From a virus: a stretch of DNA of 64,000 nt. The stretch spans positions 21,558-85,557 of the IMG/VR virus record IMGVR_UViG_3300030503_000566; one strand, 5' to 3'. Both the position numbers and the translations under genes were made by a program. Shown one piece after another: positions 1-8,056 of this stretch. The notes beneath the pieces are model-generated. The model worked only from the letters and a program-made list of their open reading frames with translations. It was not told where the DNA came from and ran no database searches. The stretch's first letter is position 1. Every line of letters starts with the position of its first letter.

Positions 1-382
1 ATTTAATGGTTTTAAGGTAATCTTCCCTCATTTCACTAAGAGCATGACACTCATCAAGAATGAGAATATCTACTTCTTCCTCTACGTATTTGTGTAGTGA
101 GGCATAGCATAGGAAGGTAACGCCAGTTAACAAGTAAGTTAACCCCCATTTGGAGAACTCATCTCTCCAGTTCTGCTCATGGTTTGTCTCTTTTAAAACT
201 ATATAAATCTTTGGATATAAGCAGCTTGCGCTCCTAAGGTTTTCTATTATTCTGATTGCAGTTAATGTCTTACTAGTGCCGGTTGCCCAAGCGAGAAGGA
301 GATTAAAATACTTATCAGAAAGCATTATTGCATTCTCTTGTATCATCCCCTTCTCTCTTGAAGCTTTTTCAATATCAAACAT
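1..382 (-). CDS. SF2/SNF2-like helicase, N-terminal part (cut by window edge)
   Basis: The first 127 codons of a leftward gene whose 3' part lies beyond base 1. The protein starts MFDIEKASREKG. It carries a Walker A-like motif, WATGTSKT, near residue 32, and a DEAD/DECH-type Walker B, ILDECH, near residue 111. This is the layout of the first RecA-like domain of superfamily 2 helicases of the SNF2/DEAD kind, which are standard replication-module genes of crAss-like phages. Walker A is unusual in having Ser where Gly is common (GTSKT). The gene overlaps the end of the upstream 80-residue gene by 8 bases. The role in replication, recombination or transcription remodelling is inferred from the family and the neighbours. 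Confidence 0.8.
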   Translation of the reverse strand, partial: MFDIEKASREKGMIQENAIMLSDKYFNLLLAWATGTSKTLTAIRIIENLRSASCLYPKIYIVLKETNHEQNWRDEFSKWGLTYLLTGVTFLCYASLHKYVEEEVDILILDECHALSEMREDYLKTIK

Positions 383-617
383 ATATTAGCATTAAATGGG
401 TAAATCCTTTTGCTTTTGACATTTGAAGAAATGCATTATATAGATTAGTAGGCACCCCATCACTTTGATCTTGTATATACATATCTGTCGGCACTATCAA
501 ATATCTATCCTGATGATCGGTAACCACAGGTTTATCCTCCTTACCTAGGACATGCATCCCTTTAAAGTACTCAAAAGAGAGGGCTAATTGTTCTTGTCTC
601 AACTGTAAAATATTCAA
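375..617 (-). CDS. hypothetical protein, 80 aa
   Basis: A small gene between the helicase and the DnaB-like cluster, overlapping the helicase start by 8 bases, so probably translationally coupled. No membrane segment, signal peptide or cysteine motif is seen. The segment KEDKPVVTDHQDRYLIVP suggests a small alpha/beta protein. I do not recognise it. Codons are AT-ended like those of the neighbours, which supports real coding. Confidence 0.6.
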   Translation of the reverse strand: MNILQLRQEQLALSFEYFKGMHVLGKEDKPVVTDHQDRYLIVPTDMYIQDQSDGVPTNLYNAFLQMSKAKGFTHLMLIYV

Positions 618-643
618 ATTATGGATTTAAAAGGTTATAAGTA

Positions 644-892
644 TCAACTATTTGTTTCAAACTGCCATTGCTGATCTATATTGAAATTATACTCTCTTGG
701 AAAAGGATTATTCTGAAATAGATATTTATCTGTTTGAAAGTCATTTTCCCCAATGGGGTTACCTACTGTTAATGTTTTTAATGATAAATAAGTACCTCCA
801 TTTACATACCCTAAAAGTTCTAGCTGTTTCGTAAATTCGTCCTTTCTTGATGCTTCTCCATTTAAAATTAAAGAGTGCTTAAATATACCCAT
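644..892 (-). CDS. hypothetical protein, 82 aa
   Basis: A small gene just downstream of the DnaB-like helicase (12-base gap). The protein is mixed in character: an N-terminal SLILNGEASRKDEF segment that could form a beta-strand and helix, and an aromatic, Asn/Gln-rich C-terminus. No known motif is recognised. Its position inside the replication operon is the only hint of function. Confidence 0.6.
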   Translation of the reverse strand: MGIFKHSLILNGEASRKDEFTKQLELLGYVNGGTYLSLKTLTVGNPIGENDFQTDKYLFQNNPFPREYNFNIDQQWQFETNS

Positions 893-904
893 TGTTGTTA
901 TGTT

Positions 905-1975
905 TTATATTGTTGGTAAAAAATAGGAACCATCCATTATACTCTGATAGGAAAAACTGGACATATTTGAAGGTTTAGGTAACTCCTTAAAGAAACCAGT
1001 TGCTCCTTGCATACCCATCCCTATATTTATGTCACTCTCACCATAAGAATTCTTTAGGATTGATATACTCCTGAAGTGCCTCTCACCATTCTCACTTACA
1101 AATTGATCTGCATCATAGGAGAGATTCTTAGTTCTATATCTTAAAGGTTCAAATATACTTAATAATTGATCACAATCCTCTGCTGGTCTACCACTCTCTT
1201 TAACATCATCGATGGTTGGCTCGAAGCTCTCTTGCTTACTGTAGAGAGGATTATTGAGACCTCTGGTAAGCTGAGCAACATCTACAGGAGCATACCCAAG
1301 ATAGTCCCTTGACCACTGTGCATATTCAGATAGCTTATCAATAGCTTCTTTTTTATTCATTTTACTCTCTACTTTTACTAGACCATGATGATCAAATATA
1401 GGAATAACTACCTCATTAGGGTCATTAGGGTGATAAATCTTGGTGAACTCATCTATAACTTCCTCAGTCCCATGGGATAAGGCGTATCTCTTAAGAACTT
1501 TATATATACCAGTAGGGTTTTGAGGGCCTTCAATAATCTCTACCATATTCATTAGTTCATCTATATAGTCTTCGTACATCTCAAAGTATGCCCTCTCTGT
1601 GTCATTTATTTTATTCTCCCACCATCCTAACAATTTTGCTATTGGTATAAGTACTCCATGATCTAGGAAGATTTTTCTTGAGACCCATTTAGCTAAAGTG
1701 AGTACCTTACTCCTCTCCATAGAGAAGAGAAAGACTTTCATTCTTATATTCCTTTTATTAGCTTTACTTCTTATAAAATCAAAGGGATTAAGGATAAATG
1801 CATTGTGAACAAATGCACTTTTACCACTCCCACTAGGTCCGAAAACTAAGGTATATATCCTTTTATTAAGGCGCACAAATTTATTTAATCTAGGAAAACC
1901 GATAGGGAGACCCTCATTTTCTCCGAGAATCCCCCTATCAACCTCCTGTCTTAGTAGTGAAAACTCTGAACTCAT
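905..1975 (-). CDS. DnaB-like replicative helicase (RecA fold)
   Basis: A 356-residue ATPase with Walker A GPSGSGKS at residues 46-53, FLFSMER at about 82-88 (the DnaB H1a-like strand), an acidic-histidine segment DHHGLVKVE near 207, and QLTRGLNNP, which matches the DnaB H3 signature QLsR. The protein has only the C-terminal ATPase half of cellular DnaB; the primase-binding N-terminal domain is missing, as in other crAss-like phages. It would unwind the replication fork as a hexamer. The ATG overlaps the stop codon of the RNA ligase gene (ATGA), which implies coupling. Confidence 0.8.
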   Translation of the reverse strand: MSSEFSLLRQEVDRGILGENEGLPIGFPRLNKFVRLNKRIYTLVFGPSGSGKSAFVHNAFILNPFDFIRSKANKRNIRMKVFLFSMERSKVLTLAKWVSRKIFLDHGVLIPIAKLLGWWENKINDTERAYFEMYEDYIDELMNMVEIIEGPQNPTGIYKVLKRYALSHGTEEVIDEFTKIYHPNDPNEVVIPIFDHHGLVKVESKMNKKEAIDKLSEYAQWSRDYLGYAPVDVAQLTRGLNNPLYSKQESFEPTIDDVKESGRPAEDCDQLLSIFEPLRYRTKNLSYDADQFVSENGERHFRSISILKNSYGESDINIGMGMQGATGFFKELPKPSNMSSFSYQSIMDGSYFLPTI

Positions 1976-3033
1976 TCCTTTTCTTTTAATAAGAATTGAT
2001 TAGATATTACCTTAAACGAAATTGTCCTCTCTAAGTTTCTCAACACCAAGCCCTCTCTTGAGGTTTTAGGGTTGAGCACTGATGGACCATCAGCAAGTTT
2101 AATCAAATCTTCAATTTCTTCTGGTAGTTCAAATCTATCACTTAAAAAAGGTACGTGCTCTATTTGTAGTAGGCCACAATAGTTTTGGAATTTAAACATA
2201 TTCATATATTGTTGATTGTCAATATCAAATATGTTAAAAGCTTTAATTGTATTACCTTTAAGATTATAAGGATTTCCTTGAATACCTTCACCTATTAATT
2301 CCCCTTGGAGGCAAATATTCTCATTAATTCCTCTCATATATTCTTCCAACCTTAAATTTCTGGTAGCTTTCCAAAATGCATTTCCTTCAGTTTCAATCAA
2401 TTCTAGGTTCCTACTACATACACCAAAAGTATCATTATTTAGATAACAGGTAAAGGAGGAACCATCTAATTTCTCACTGACATAATATTTACTCTTCTTT
2501 AAATTCTCATATATCCCTGAGAGATTTTGTATCCTCTCCTCATCTGTTTTCCTAAGGAAAGCTGGAAAATTACCTTTTACTTTACCCCCTAGTCGTGCGG
2601 GTACCGGTGGGTCCCACTTAACTACTCCTAGCTCATCAGTTACGTCATTCCCAATGTTAAATCCATCTCTTACAATATAATTTTCTGCACAGTCGCAGTA
2701 TCTTTTATCTGGTAAAATACTAATATCTGGTAAAATACTAACTGGTAATACCAACCCTTGAGATATTTGCCCCCTAAGTTTAATAGTTTTTAGTCTTAAA
2801 CCCTCTATATCCCCCATTTTTCTATAGGAGTTCTTCTTCAAAAACTCATACTTCTCCTCTAATGGTAGGAAGCTATCTACCTCAAAGTATACACAGAGAT
2901 CTCCTACCTTAAATTCTCCTTTTTTTACTACTACCTTCCATCCCCTGACTGTCGCAACCTCTATATTATCAGAATTTGGTATTTCTTCCAAATTCACTAT
3001 CTTTTCAATTGTTGCTAATTTTCTCTCTTCCAT
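1972..3033 (-). CDS. RNA ligase, DRB0094/Rnl-like family
   Basis: A 353-residue ATP-dependent RNA ligase. Motif I is SEKLDGSSF with the adenylated lysine at about K188. A motif III-like segment follows (QGELIGEG), then motif IV EGLVLR and motif V SFKVISNQFLLK near the C-terminus. The N-terminal 140 residues form the OB-fold-like extension typical of the DRB0094 (TIGR02306) family. Such ligases seal nicked RNA, for example tRNAs cut by host anticodon nucleases. An in-frame duplication repeats ISILPD at about residues 99-109. The gene overlaps the glycosyltransferase by 29 bases and the helicase by 4. Confidence 0.87.
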   Translation of the reverse strand: MEERKLATIEKIVNLEEIPNSDNIEVATVRGWKVVVKKGEFKVGDLCVYFEVDSFLPLEEKYEFLKKNSYRKMGDIEGLRLKTIKLRGQISQGLVLPVSILPDISILPDKRYCDCAENYIVRDGFNIGNDVTDELGVVKWDPPVPARLGGKVKGNFPAFLRKTDEERIQNLSGIYENLKKSKYYVSEKLDGSSFTCYLNNDTFGVCSRNLELIETEGNAFWKATRNLRLEEYMRGINENICLQGELIGEGIQGNPYNLKGNTIKAFNIFDIDNQQYMNMFKFQNYCGLLQIEHVPFLSDRFELPEEIEDLIKLADGPSVLNPKTSREGLVLRNLERTISFKVISNQFLLKEKE

Positions 3034-3736
3034 TATTTTCTAAGGTACTTTTATATATTAAAACTTTCCTAGTATCACTTGCTAAATGACCTAGATGTAC
3101 ATACATATCATATGCTTTATGATCTGGATCAGCTAATTTCTCACACTCTAGGTATAGAGCATCTTTTACCGCCTTGCCATTAGAATAATGTTTATGTTCA
3201 ATTATTATATCGGCAAAATAATGGATGTTATTAATCCTTATACCTAAATCTTTCCAATAATTGTCTATATAGAAATGAGTCAATGTGGGAGGAGCCATGG
3301 ACCCAACAGCTTCAACTATCTCTCTATGGATGAAGATATTATTAGGGAGTATCTCCCCTTGTAAAAGATCATTACAATAAACAATACCCCTATTCTCCTC
3401 TATCTTATTTACTACTCTATCTTCCCAGTTTTCAGTTTGAAAAACACAATCATCCCCCATAAATGCAACACCTATAGAGGGACCAAAGTCTCCTCTTATA
3501 ATTCCTTCAGCTACAATATTTAGCTTAGGTGTTAGCATATATCTTTTATCCAAAACTACTACAGTTACTCCCATCCTCACCTCTTCAAATAACCTTTTAT
3601 ATTTATTTGTTTCGTCTTTATCTATCACTACTAACATCTCTGTCCTCTCACCCCTAGTTTTAGTATAGCTATCTATTAGATCCCATAAAGACTCTCTACC
3701 TCCTCTTGAGGGTACTATAATAAATACTTTCTTCAT
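3005..3736 (-). CDS. GT-A fold glycosyltransferase-like protein
   Basis: A 243-residue protein with the opening strand of GT-A nucleotide-sugar transferases (KVFIIVPSRGG), then MLVVIDKDE, and an acidic FMGDDC motif near residue 94 that resembles the metal-binding DxD. The aromatic segment before the C-terminus (HFYIDNYW) is also usual for family 2-type enzymes. It probably moves a sugar to a phage or host acceptor; candidates are phage DNA, virion protein or surface glycan. It sits inside a replication operon between the RNA ligase and a winged-helix-like protein, which makes DNA a possible acceptor, but that is a guess. Confidence 0.68.
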   Translation of the reverse strand: MKKVFIIVPSRGGRESLWDLIDSYTKTRGERTEMLVVIDKDETNKYKRLFEEVRMGVTVVVLDKRYMLTPKLNIVAEGIIRGDFGPSIGVAFMGDDCVFQTENWEDRVVNKIEENRGIVYCNDLLQGEILPNNIFIHREIVEAVGSMAPPTLTHFYIDNYWKDLGIRINNIHYFADIIIEHKHYSNGKAVKDALYLECEKLADPDHKAYDMYVHLGHLASDTRKVLIYKSTLENNGREKISNN

Positions 3737-4419
3737 ATATCAATCCTTTTTGTTATTGCATCAACTGTTAATACTGCTTCCGGTGTTCTAAGTAGCTCAA
3801 TAAATGGCTCAAATGTCCTCTGATTTAAATACGTTAGGCTGTTCTGAAAATAAGACATCTTGTTATGTCCTACTCTTATACTTTCTTCCATCTTTTGTGT
3901 CTTCTCTAACTCCAAGGCACCTATCATCTCCTCTATAGTATATTCACCCTCCGTAAGTATTTTGTGTATCTTTGGTATACATTGCTCTTTATTCTGCCTG
4001 AGGGTTCTACTACCTTTAAATTGTTTACCTTTATAGGTAAAGTTATCAGTTCCCGGATATGCTTTCCACCATAAGTCGAAATTGTTCACTATAAGCTCCT
4101 GCTTTTCTCTTTTCTTCTTCACTATAGATATATTGCCTATTCCAATATCTGATAGTAGTTGATTCCCCGAAGGTAAGATTTCTCCTATAGCCGAAAGGTA
4201 TCCCTTCCTTATTAATGTTTGCTTCCATGATTCTCCTCTACCTGCATTTATATGTTTAGTTAAATCAGTCCCCTGAGCAAATCCCTCTAGTATGAAAATA
4301 TGATTTAAATCAATTCCCAACTGAAGGATTTGCTCAAAGGTCTTACTATTGATTGGAATTATGCTCTTTTCTTCCTGTAAATCTAGCGCTACGCCAGTTT
4401 GTTCTTCCATAGTGTACAA
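3733..4419 (-). CDS. possible replication accessory protein with winged-helix-like N-terminus
   Basis: A 228-residue protein. Residues 25-95 read like a winged helix (QILQLGIDLNH, WKQTLIRKGYL, GNQLLSDIGI). The second half has a Trp/Tyr-rich start (FDLWWKAYPG) and a helix-rich region ending in HNKMSYFQNSLTYLNQ. Two-domain proteins of this kind occur beside phage replicative helicases as initiator or loader factors. No catalytic motif is visible. It overlaps the glycosyltransferase by 4 bases (ATGA). A second in-frame ATG lies three codons downstream of the chosen start. Confidence 0.55.
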   Translation of the reverse strand: MYTMEEQTGVALDLQEEKSIIPINSKTFEQILQLGIDLNHIFILEGFAQGTDLTKHINAGRGESWKQTLIRKGYLSAIGEILPSGNQLLSDIGIGNISIVKKKREKQELIVNNFDLWWKAYPGTDNFTYKGKQFKGSRTLRQNKEQCIPKIHKILTEGEYTIEEMIGALELEKTQKMEESIRVGHNKMSYFQNSLTYLNQRTFEPFIELLRTPEAVLTVDAITKRIDI

Positions 4420-4454
4420 ATTTACTACGCTTTTTCATAGGTAACAAAACTACT

Positions 4455-5189
4455 TTATATACTTTCTCCTGATCCCCATCTTTTTCTAAATTCTCTATCT
4501 CCATCAATTTCTGACTGCTCTTTATCTGCCATTCCACAGGAGTCATCTCCAATCCAGTATGCTCTACCTGCTGCATGTGTTGTTCCTCCTCCATGACTTG
4601 CTGCCATAGGATATCCTGCTGCATCTGGTCTTCTGATATTATCAGGGCCCTCTCCTGTTGAGGTAACATCTCCCAATCTTGAGAGAGCCACACGATTTTC
4701 ATGTCCTTGGAGTTTATCATATTCTACAACTGTTAGATCCATATCCTTCAAATTGTCATTCATAATGGAGGAAACCATGGGTTGAAAAGCTCCTGCAAGG
4801 CCACACCCAACCCAAGGAAGACCTATCTTTTTTCCTGCATAAGTGAAGTTAATCTTCTTACAGATAACTGCAAATGCATCATAATCAAATGGTATATCAC
4901 ATCCGGGGGAAATATCTCCGGGCCACATTTGAGTATACATGTTGAGAATCACAAAGCTAGACTTTTCATCATTATAATAGAATGCACTATAATTTCCCAT
5001 CATGTCAATATAGTTGATCCCCGCATATCTTCTATATTCTCGATCTACTATATAAGCATCAGGAAACCTATGTGCTATCTGTGCAGCTATCCCTGCCCCC
5101 ATCACATTTTGGGTGTTACAACCATGTCCTATAAGGTCAAATTGGTTTTGTAAAGCGAGAGTAATTAGATTACCTTTAATGATTCTCAT
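4455..5189 (-). CDS. macro-domain protein (ADP-ribose-binding fold) with C-terminal extension
   Basis: Residues 1-158 form a macro domain: GNLITLA at 6-12, the ligand-binding loop GHGCNTQNVMGAGIA at 21-35, and LPWVGCGLAGAF at 124-135. Macro domains bind or hydrolyse ADP-ribose derivatives. The remaining 86 residues are Gly/Ala/Asp-rich with no known fold. A second leftward open frame (4346-4720) overlaps this tail, but the macro-domain frame keeps the AT-rich third codon positions of the genome there and the other frame is G-rich at third positions, so the extension is treated as real. It overlaps the upstream gene by 14 bases. Confidence 0.82.
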   Translation of the reverse strand: MRIIKGNLITLALQNQFDLIGHGCNTQNVMGAGIAAQIAHRFPDAYIVDREYRRYAGINYIDMMGNYSAFYYNDEKSSFVILNMYTQMWPGDISPGCDIPFDYDAFAVICKKINFTYAGKKIGLPWVGCGLAGAFQPMVSSIMNDNLKDMDLTVVEYDKLQGHENRVALSRLGDVTSTGEGPDNIRRPDAAGYPMAASHGGGTTHAAGRAYWIGDDSCGMADKEQSEIDGDREFRKRWGSGESI

Positions 5190-5592
5190 TTTTGATAGTT
5201 TTAACGATTTTATAATAAATGTACTGAGGAAATTCTCCGAACACCCATAGTGTTACATCAGAAAGCCATAAATATTTACTGTTATAGCCTGTATAATATT
5301 TACCAGTGATAGTGGGAATATAATCTGCCCTAATGAGATATTCCCAGTTGTGTGGTACAAATGCTGGCAATTTGTCGTGGATTCTGATTTCTTGAATATT
5401 AGGTGTTATAAGGAGGGTTATTTCATTCTCATTATCAGTTGTAGATGCTAGTTCGGCAAGGAATTTATCAGCCCCTAAAACCATCTGTAAATCAGCTTTG
5501 CTAGCTCCTAATACCTTCATATCCTCTAAATAATTAGGTATATCAGCATACCACACTCCATCTGGTTCTTTGTAGAATCTTATTTCTTGCAT
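5176..5592 (-). CDS. hypothetical protein, 138 aa
   Basis: A compact protein with an aromatic N-terminus (FYKEPDGVWYADIPNYL) followed by KADLQMVLGADKFLAELA and a beta-rich second half. The pattern of Trp-Tyr-Asp then a GAD-containing helix resembles a small family of uncharacterised bacterial and phage proteins, but I cannot name it surely. It is coupled to the macro-domain gene (14-base overlap), which may hint at a shared role. Confidence 0.62.
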   Translation of the reverse strand: MQEIRFYKEPDGVWYADIPNYLEDMKVLGASKADLQMVLGADKFLAELASTTDNENEITLLITPNIQEIRIHDKLPAFVPHNWEYLIRADYIPTITGKYYTGYNSKYLWLSDVTLWVFGEFPQYIYYKIVKTIKNENH

Positions 5593-5681
5593 TATAGATG
5601 ATGTATATATTTAGAGAATATCCCTAGTAAAACGAGGATTGAGGAGCCTATTAAGAAATAGATTATGCTTTTTTTATTCAT
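5592..5681 (-). CDS. single-span membrane micro-protein, 29 aa
   Basis: ATG at 5681 and TAA at 5592. The peptide starts MNKKS, has one hydrophobic stretch (IIYFLIGSSILVLLGIF) and ends in a short polar tail. Positive residues precede the span, so the N-terminus should be cytoplasmic. The start overlaps the end of the 93-residue gene by 8 bases and the stop abuts the next gene, which fits a true operon member. Confidence 0.5.
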   Translation of the reverse strand: MNKKSIIYFLIGSSILVLLGIFSKYIHHL

Positions 5682-5955
5682 GTTTAATGTTATTTTGTTC
5701 AAGATATTGTAATACTGCTAAATATGCATCCACCTCCCCCCTCTCATTAAAAGGAAAAGTCTTTCTAAAATAGTTTTTATCCCCCTTTCTTCCATATACC
5801 GCTGTCCATAAAGGGTGTCTTCCTTTTCTCATACCACTTACACCTACCCCATTCTGCATAGTATAAACATATTTATACCTAGAGGTAATTCTTACTCCCA
5901 TTCTATTTGCTTCCCATAAAAATTGAAGCTGATTTACTCCTTGTGGTATTACCAT
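5674..5955 (-). CDS. AP2-like small DNA-binding protein (tentative)
   Basis: A 93-residue basic protein. Residues 25-85 have the rhythm of AP2/integrase-type DNA-binding folds: repeated aromatic strands (YKYVYTMQNGV), PLWTAVYGRKG, FRKTFPFNERGE, then a helix DAYLAVLQYLE. Such domains occur alone or at the ends of phage homing endonucleases. It lies immediately downstream of the polymerase gene (7-base overlap). The fold assignment comes from pattern only. Confidence 0.5.
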   Translation of the reverse strand: MVIPQGVNQLQFLWEANRMGVRITSRYKYVYTMQNGVGVSGMRKGRHPLWTAVYGRKGDKNYFRKTFPFNERGEVDAYLAVLQYLEQNNIKHE

Positions 5956-8054
5956 AAAGTCTGTTGATTGGGATTATGAATACTCTTTTTGCCTTTCTTT
6001 TGACCTCTTTCAATACTATCTATGAATTCGTGAGCCGCTTCAAGATAGTATTTTTCACATACTCCTCTTTCTTTAAAAGTGGCTGATCCATAGTTATTAC
6101 ACTCTGTTGTTCTCCAATAACTTTGATCTCTAGCCTCACAATTGCTGATTTGGGGACCAGTAGCTTCACTACCCTCATTCTTAACTTTAATAAGAAGCTT
6201 TCCCTCATTGGATACATAATATCTAACAACCCTATTGTATTTGGTAATGTCCTTGCCAGAGGAATCTGTTGCTTCGTAGTGATAGTTTCTAGAAGCTTTG
6301 AGACCAATACAGAAGTCTGATATGTCTTCATAGGACTTAAGATAATCTTCTGGTGATACTCCTTTGGTAAAATACTGTTCATATATTAATGGTAGGATTC
6401 TCCTACTAGGATTCTTATTTAATTCAAACTCTGTCATAAAATCACCCTTCTTCTTCACTTTTCCCTCTATAGGCATAGCGATATAATCATTTACTGATTT
6501 CTGTACCATTTTGGAGTACTCTGTAAACTCTAGTGCTCCAAGTAATTGGCCCTCAACTATTGGCATTTGTACCTTTTTCTCCCATGCATGACAAATCTCA
6601 TAGTATTTATCAAGCTTGTTTTTATCAAAGAGACAAACAATACCATCAGTATTGGCACTAACTACATGTATACCGCCTTCTACTTCAAGAGCTTCAATTA
6701 GCATTAAGATTTCAAATTGATTACCAATAGTGCAGCTAAACGCAGCAAAAGGATCATATTGCCAATTAGTAGGCTCATTGAGCTTACCGAAGCCCCCCCC
6801 ATTCAAACTCAATTTGAGCATCTCTGCTACTCCTTTAGCTCGTTTATCAGTTTTACCCCTCGCTTTATATGATATACGTCGTACAATAGTGCTACCATAC
6901 ATAGTAAGCCATTCAGGACCCAAATGTGAGGGGAAGAGCTTGCGTTTGAATATGGCACAGGGATACTGACTCCCAATGTCAGCGTCCATAAGATGCTCGC
7001 TCTCAGATGGTATAAGAGTTCTATTTTTTTCATTGCTATGCAAGCCTCCTCTGGCTAGTGTGTATATAGTTCCATTAAATGTAAATTTGAAGAATTGGCT
7101 TCTTTTTTTACCGTCTTTGTCTTTTTTATCCCTTAGTTCTACTTTAACAGGTCCAATCCTCTCCAATAAATCCCTAAAAGCCGGAGTAGTAAAATTAATG
7201 TAATTAGGGATGCAATCACGATAAGTAAAACCTTTTCTAGCTTTTCTATTCTTTTTGAGATCATATAAAACTCTTTCATTTTGGATCTTTTTGAGCTTCA
7301 TATACCCCAGTTTATTCAACTCGTCTCCTATTTTCACATCACTATAGTTCATAGCCTCTGGGGGTAGGTTGAACTCTGTGATAATGTCAATTCTATCCTG
7401 TATCTTGTTTTTACCCTTATACACTTCATTTTCAACATTTCCTAGGGTATAATCCAGCAATTTACAAGTAGCCTTAACATCATTCCTTCTATAGTGATCT
7501 GTCATCTCAAACTCTTTGGGCCCCCATAGCCTATCCTTCGGAACCCTATGATTTCCAATCCATTCCCACTCTACGTGAGGTAGGGGCATTTCCTCTATAT
7601 CCTCCATATCCATAGTGTACTCACACCACTTAAGAGAAGTACTACGGGCATCATTATCAAAGTGATGTATTTTGAATAGATCCATTTGTTTTGCCCATAA
7701 GTACTTCTCTCTATATGGAGGGAATAAACCATTATTAGTCAAATCAATGACATCAGTAGCAAACTGCCAGATTAAGGCACATATCTCAGCCCCTGTTTTA
7801 TCTACCCATCTCTCTTGGTTATCAAGTACAAATTGGCAAACCTGAGCGTCAAATTGTACATTATTATAGCCGCACCAATAATTTACAGAAATATCCTGAA
7901 GAGCTTTACAAATACTATCAATTTGATTAGTGAATCTATTGATTCTCAAATCTAAAGGATTCTTAAATCCCGGGTCACTAATAGTAATAGAAAATTCTTC
8001 GAAGAGTGTTTCGATGTCATGGACCTTAATTATTAATTCATTCCAAGCTTTCAT
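5949..8054 (-). CDS. family B DNA polymerase
   Basis: A 701-residue replicative polymerase. The 3'-5' exonuclease shows Exo I HDIET (12-16), Exo II YNNVQFDAQV (63-72) and Exo III YRRNDV (188-193). The polymerase shows motif A MDADIGSQYP (356-365), motif B KLSLNGGGFGK (414-424) and motif C SANTDGI (466-472). Motif A has Gly-Ser-Gln where SLYP is usual, and motif C has TDG in place of DTDS, as in protein-primed-like and crAss-like polymerases. It is shorter than T4-type PolB enzymes. It would copy the genome together with the DnaB-like helicase encoded downstream in the same operon. Confidence 0.9.
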   Translation of the reverse strand: MKAWNELIIKVHDIETLFEEFSITISDPGFKNPLDLRINRFTNQIDSICKALQDISVNYWCGYNNVQFDAQVCQFVLDNQERWVDKTGAEICALIWQFATDVIDLTNNGLFPPYREKYLWAKQMDLFKIHHFDNDARSTSLKWCEYTMDMEDIEEMPLPHVEWEWIGNHRVPKDRLWGPKEFEMTDHYRRNDVKATCKLLDYTLGNVENEVYKGKNKIQDRIDIITEFNLPPEAMNYSDVKIGDELNKLGYMKLKKIQNERVLYDLKKNRKARKGFTYRDCIPNYINFTTPAFRDLLERIGPVKVELRDKKDKDGKKRSQFFKFTFNGTIYTLARGGLHSNEKNRTLIPSESEHLMDADIGSQYPCAIFKRKLFPSHLGPEWLTMYGSTIVRRISYKARGKTDKRAKGVAEMLKLSLNGGGFGKLNEPTNWQYDPFAAFSCTIGNQFEILMLIEALEVEGGIHVVSANTDGIVCLFDKNKLDKYYEICHAWEKKVQMPIVEGQLLGALEFTEYSKMVQKSVNDYIAMPIEGKVKKKGDFMTEFELNKNPSRRILPLIYEQYFTKGVSPEDYLKSYEDISDFCIGLKASRNYHYEATDSSGKDITKYNRVVRYYVSNEGKLLIKVKNEGSEATGPQISNCEARDQSYWRTTECNNYGSATFKERGVCEKYYLEAAHEFIDSIERGQKKGKKSIHNPNQQTLW

Positions 8055-8056
8055 AG

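Noticed and set aside
4346-4720. A 124-codon leftward open frame overlapping the end of the macro-domain gene and the start of the next gene
   Set aside because: The macro-domain frame keeps AT-rich third positions in the overlap, while this frame has G-rich third positions. It also runs into the next gene. It was considered as a frameshift product but nothing supports a slip site.
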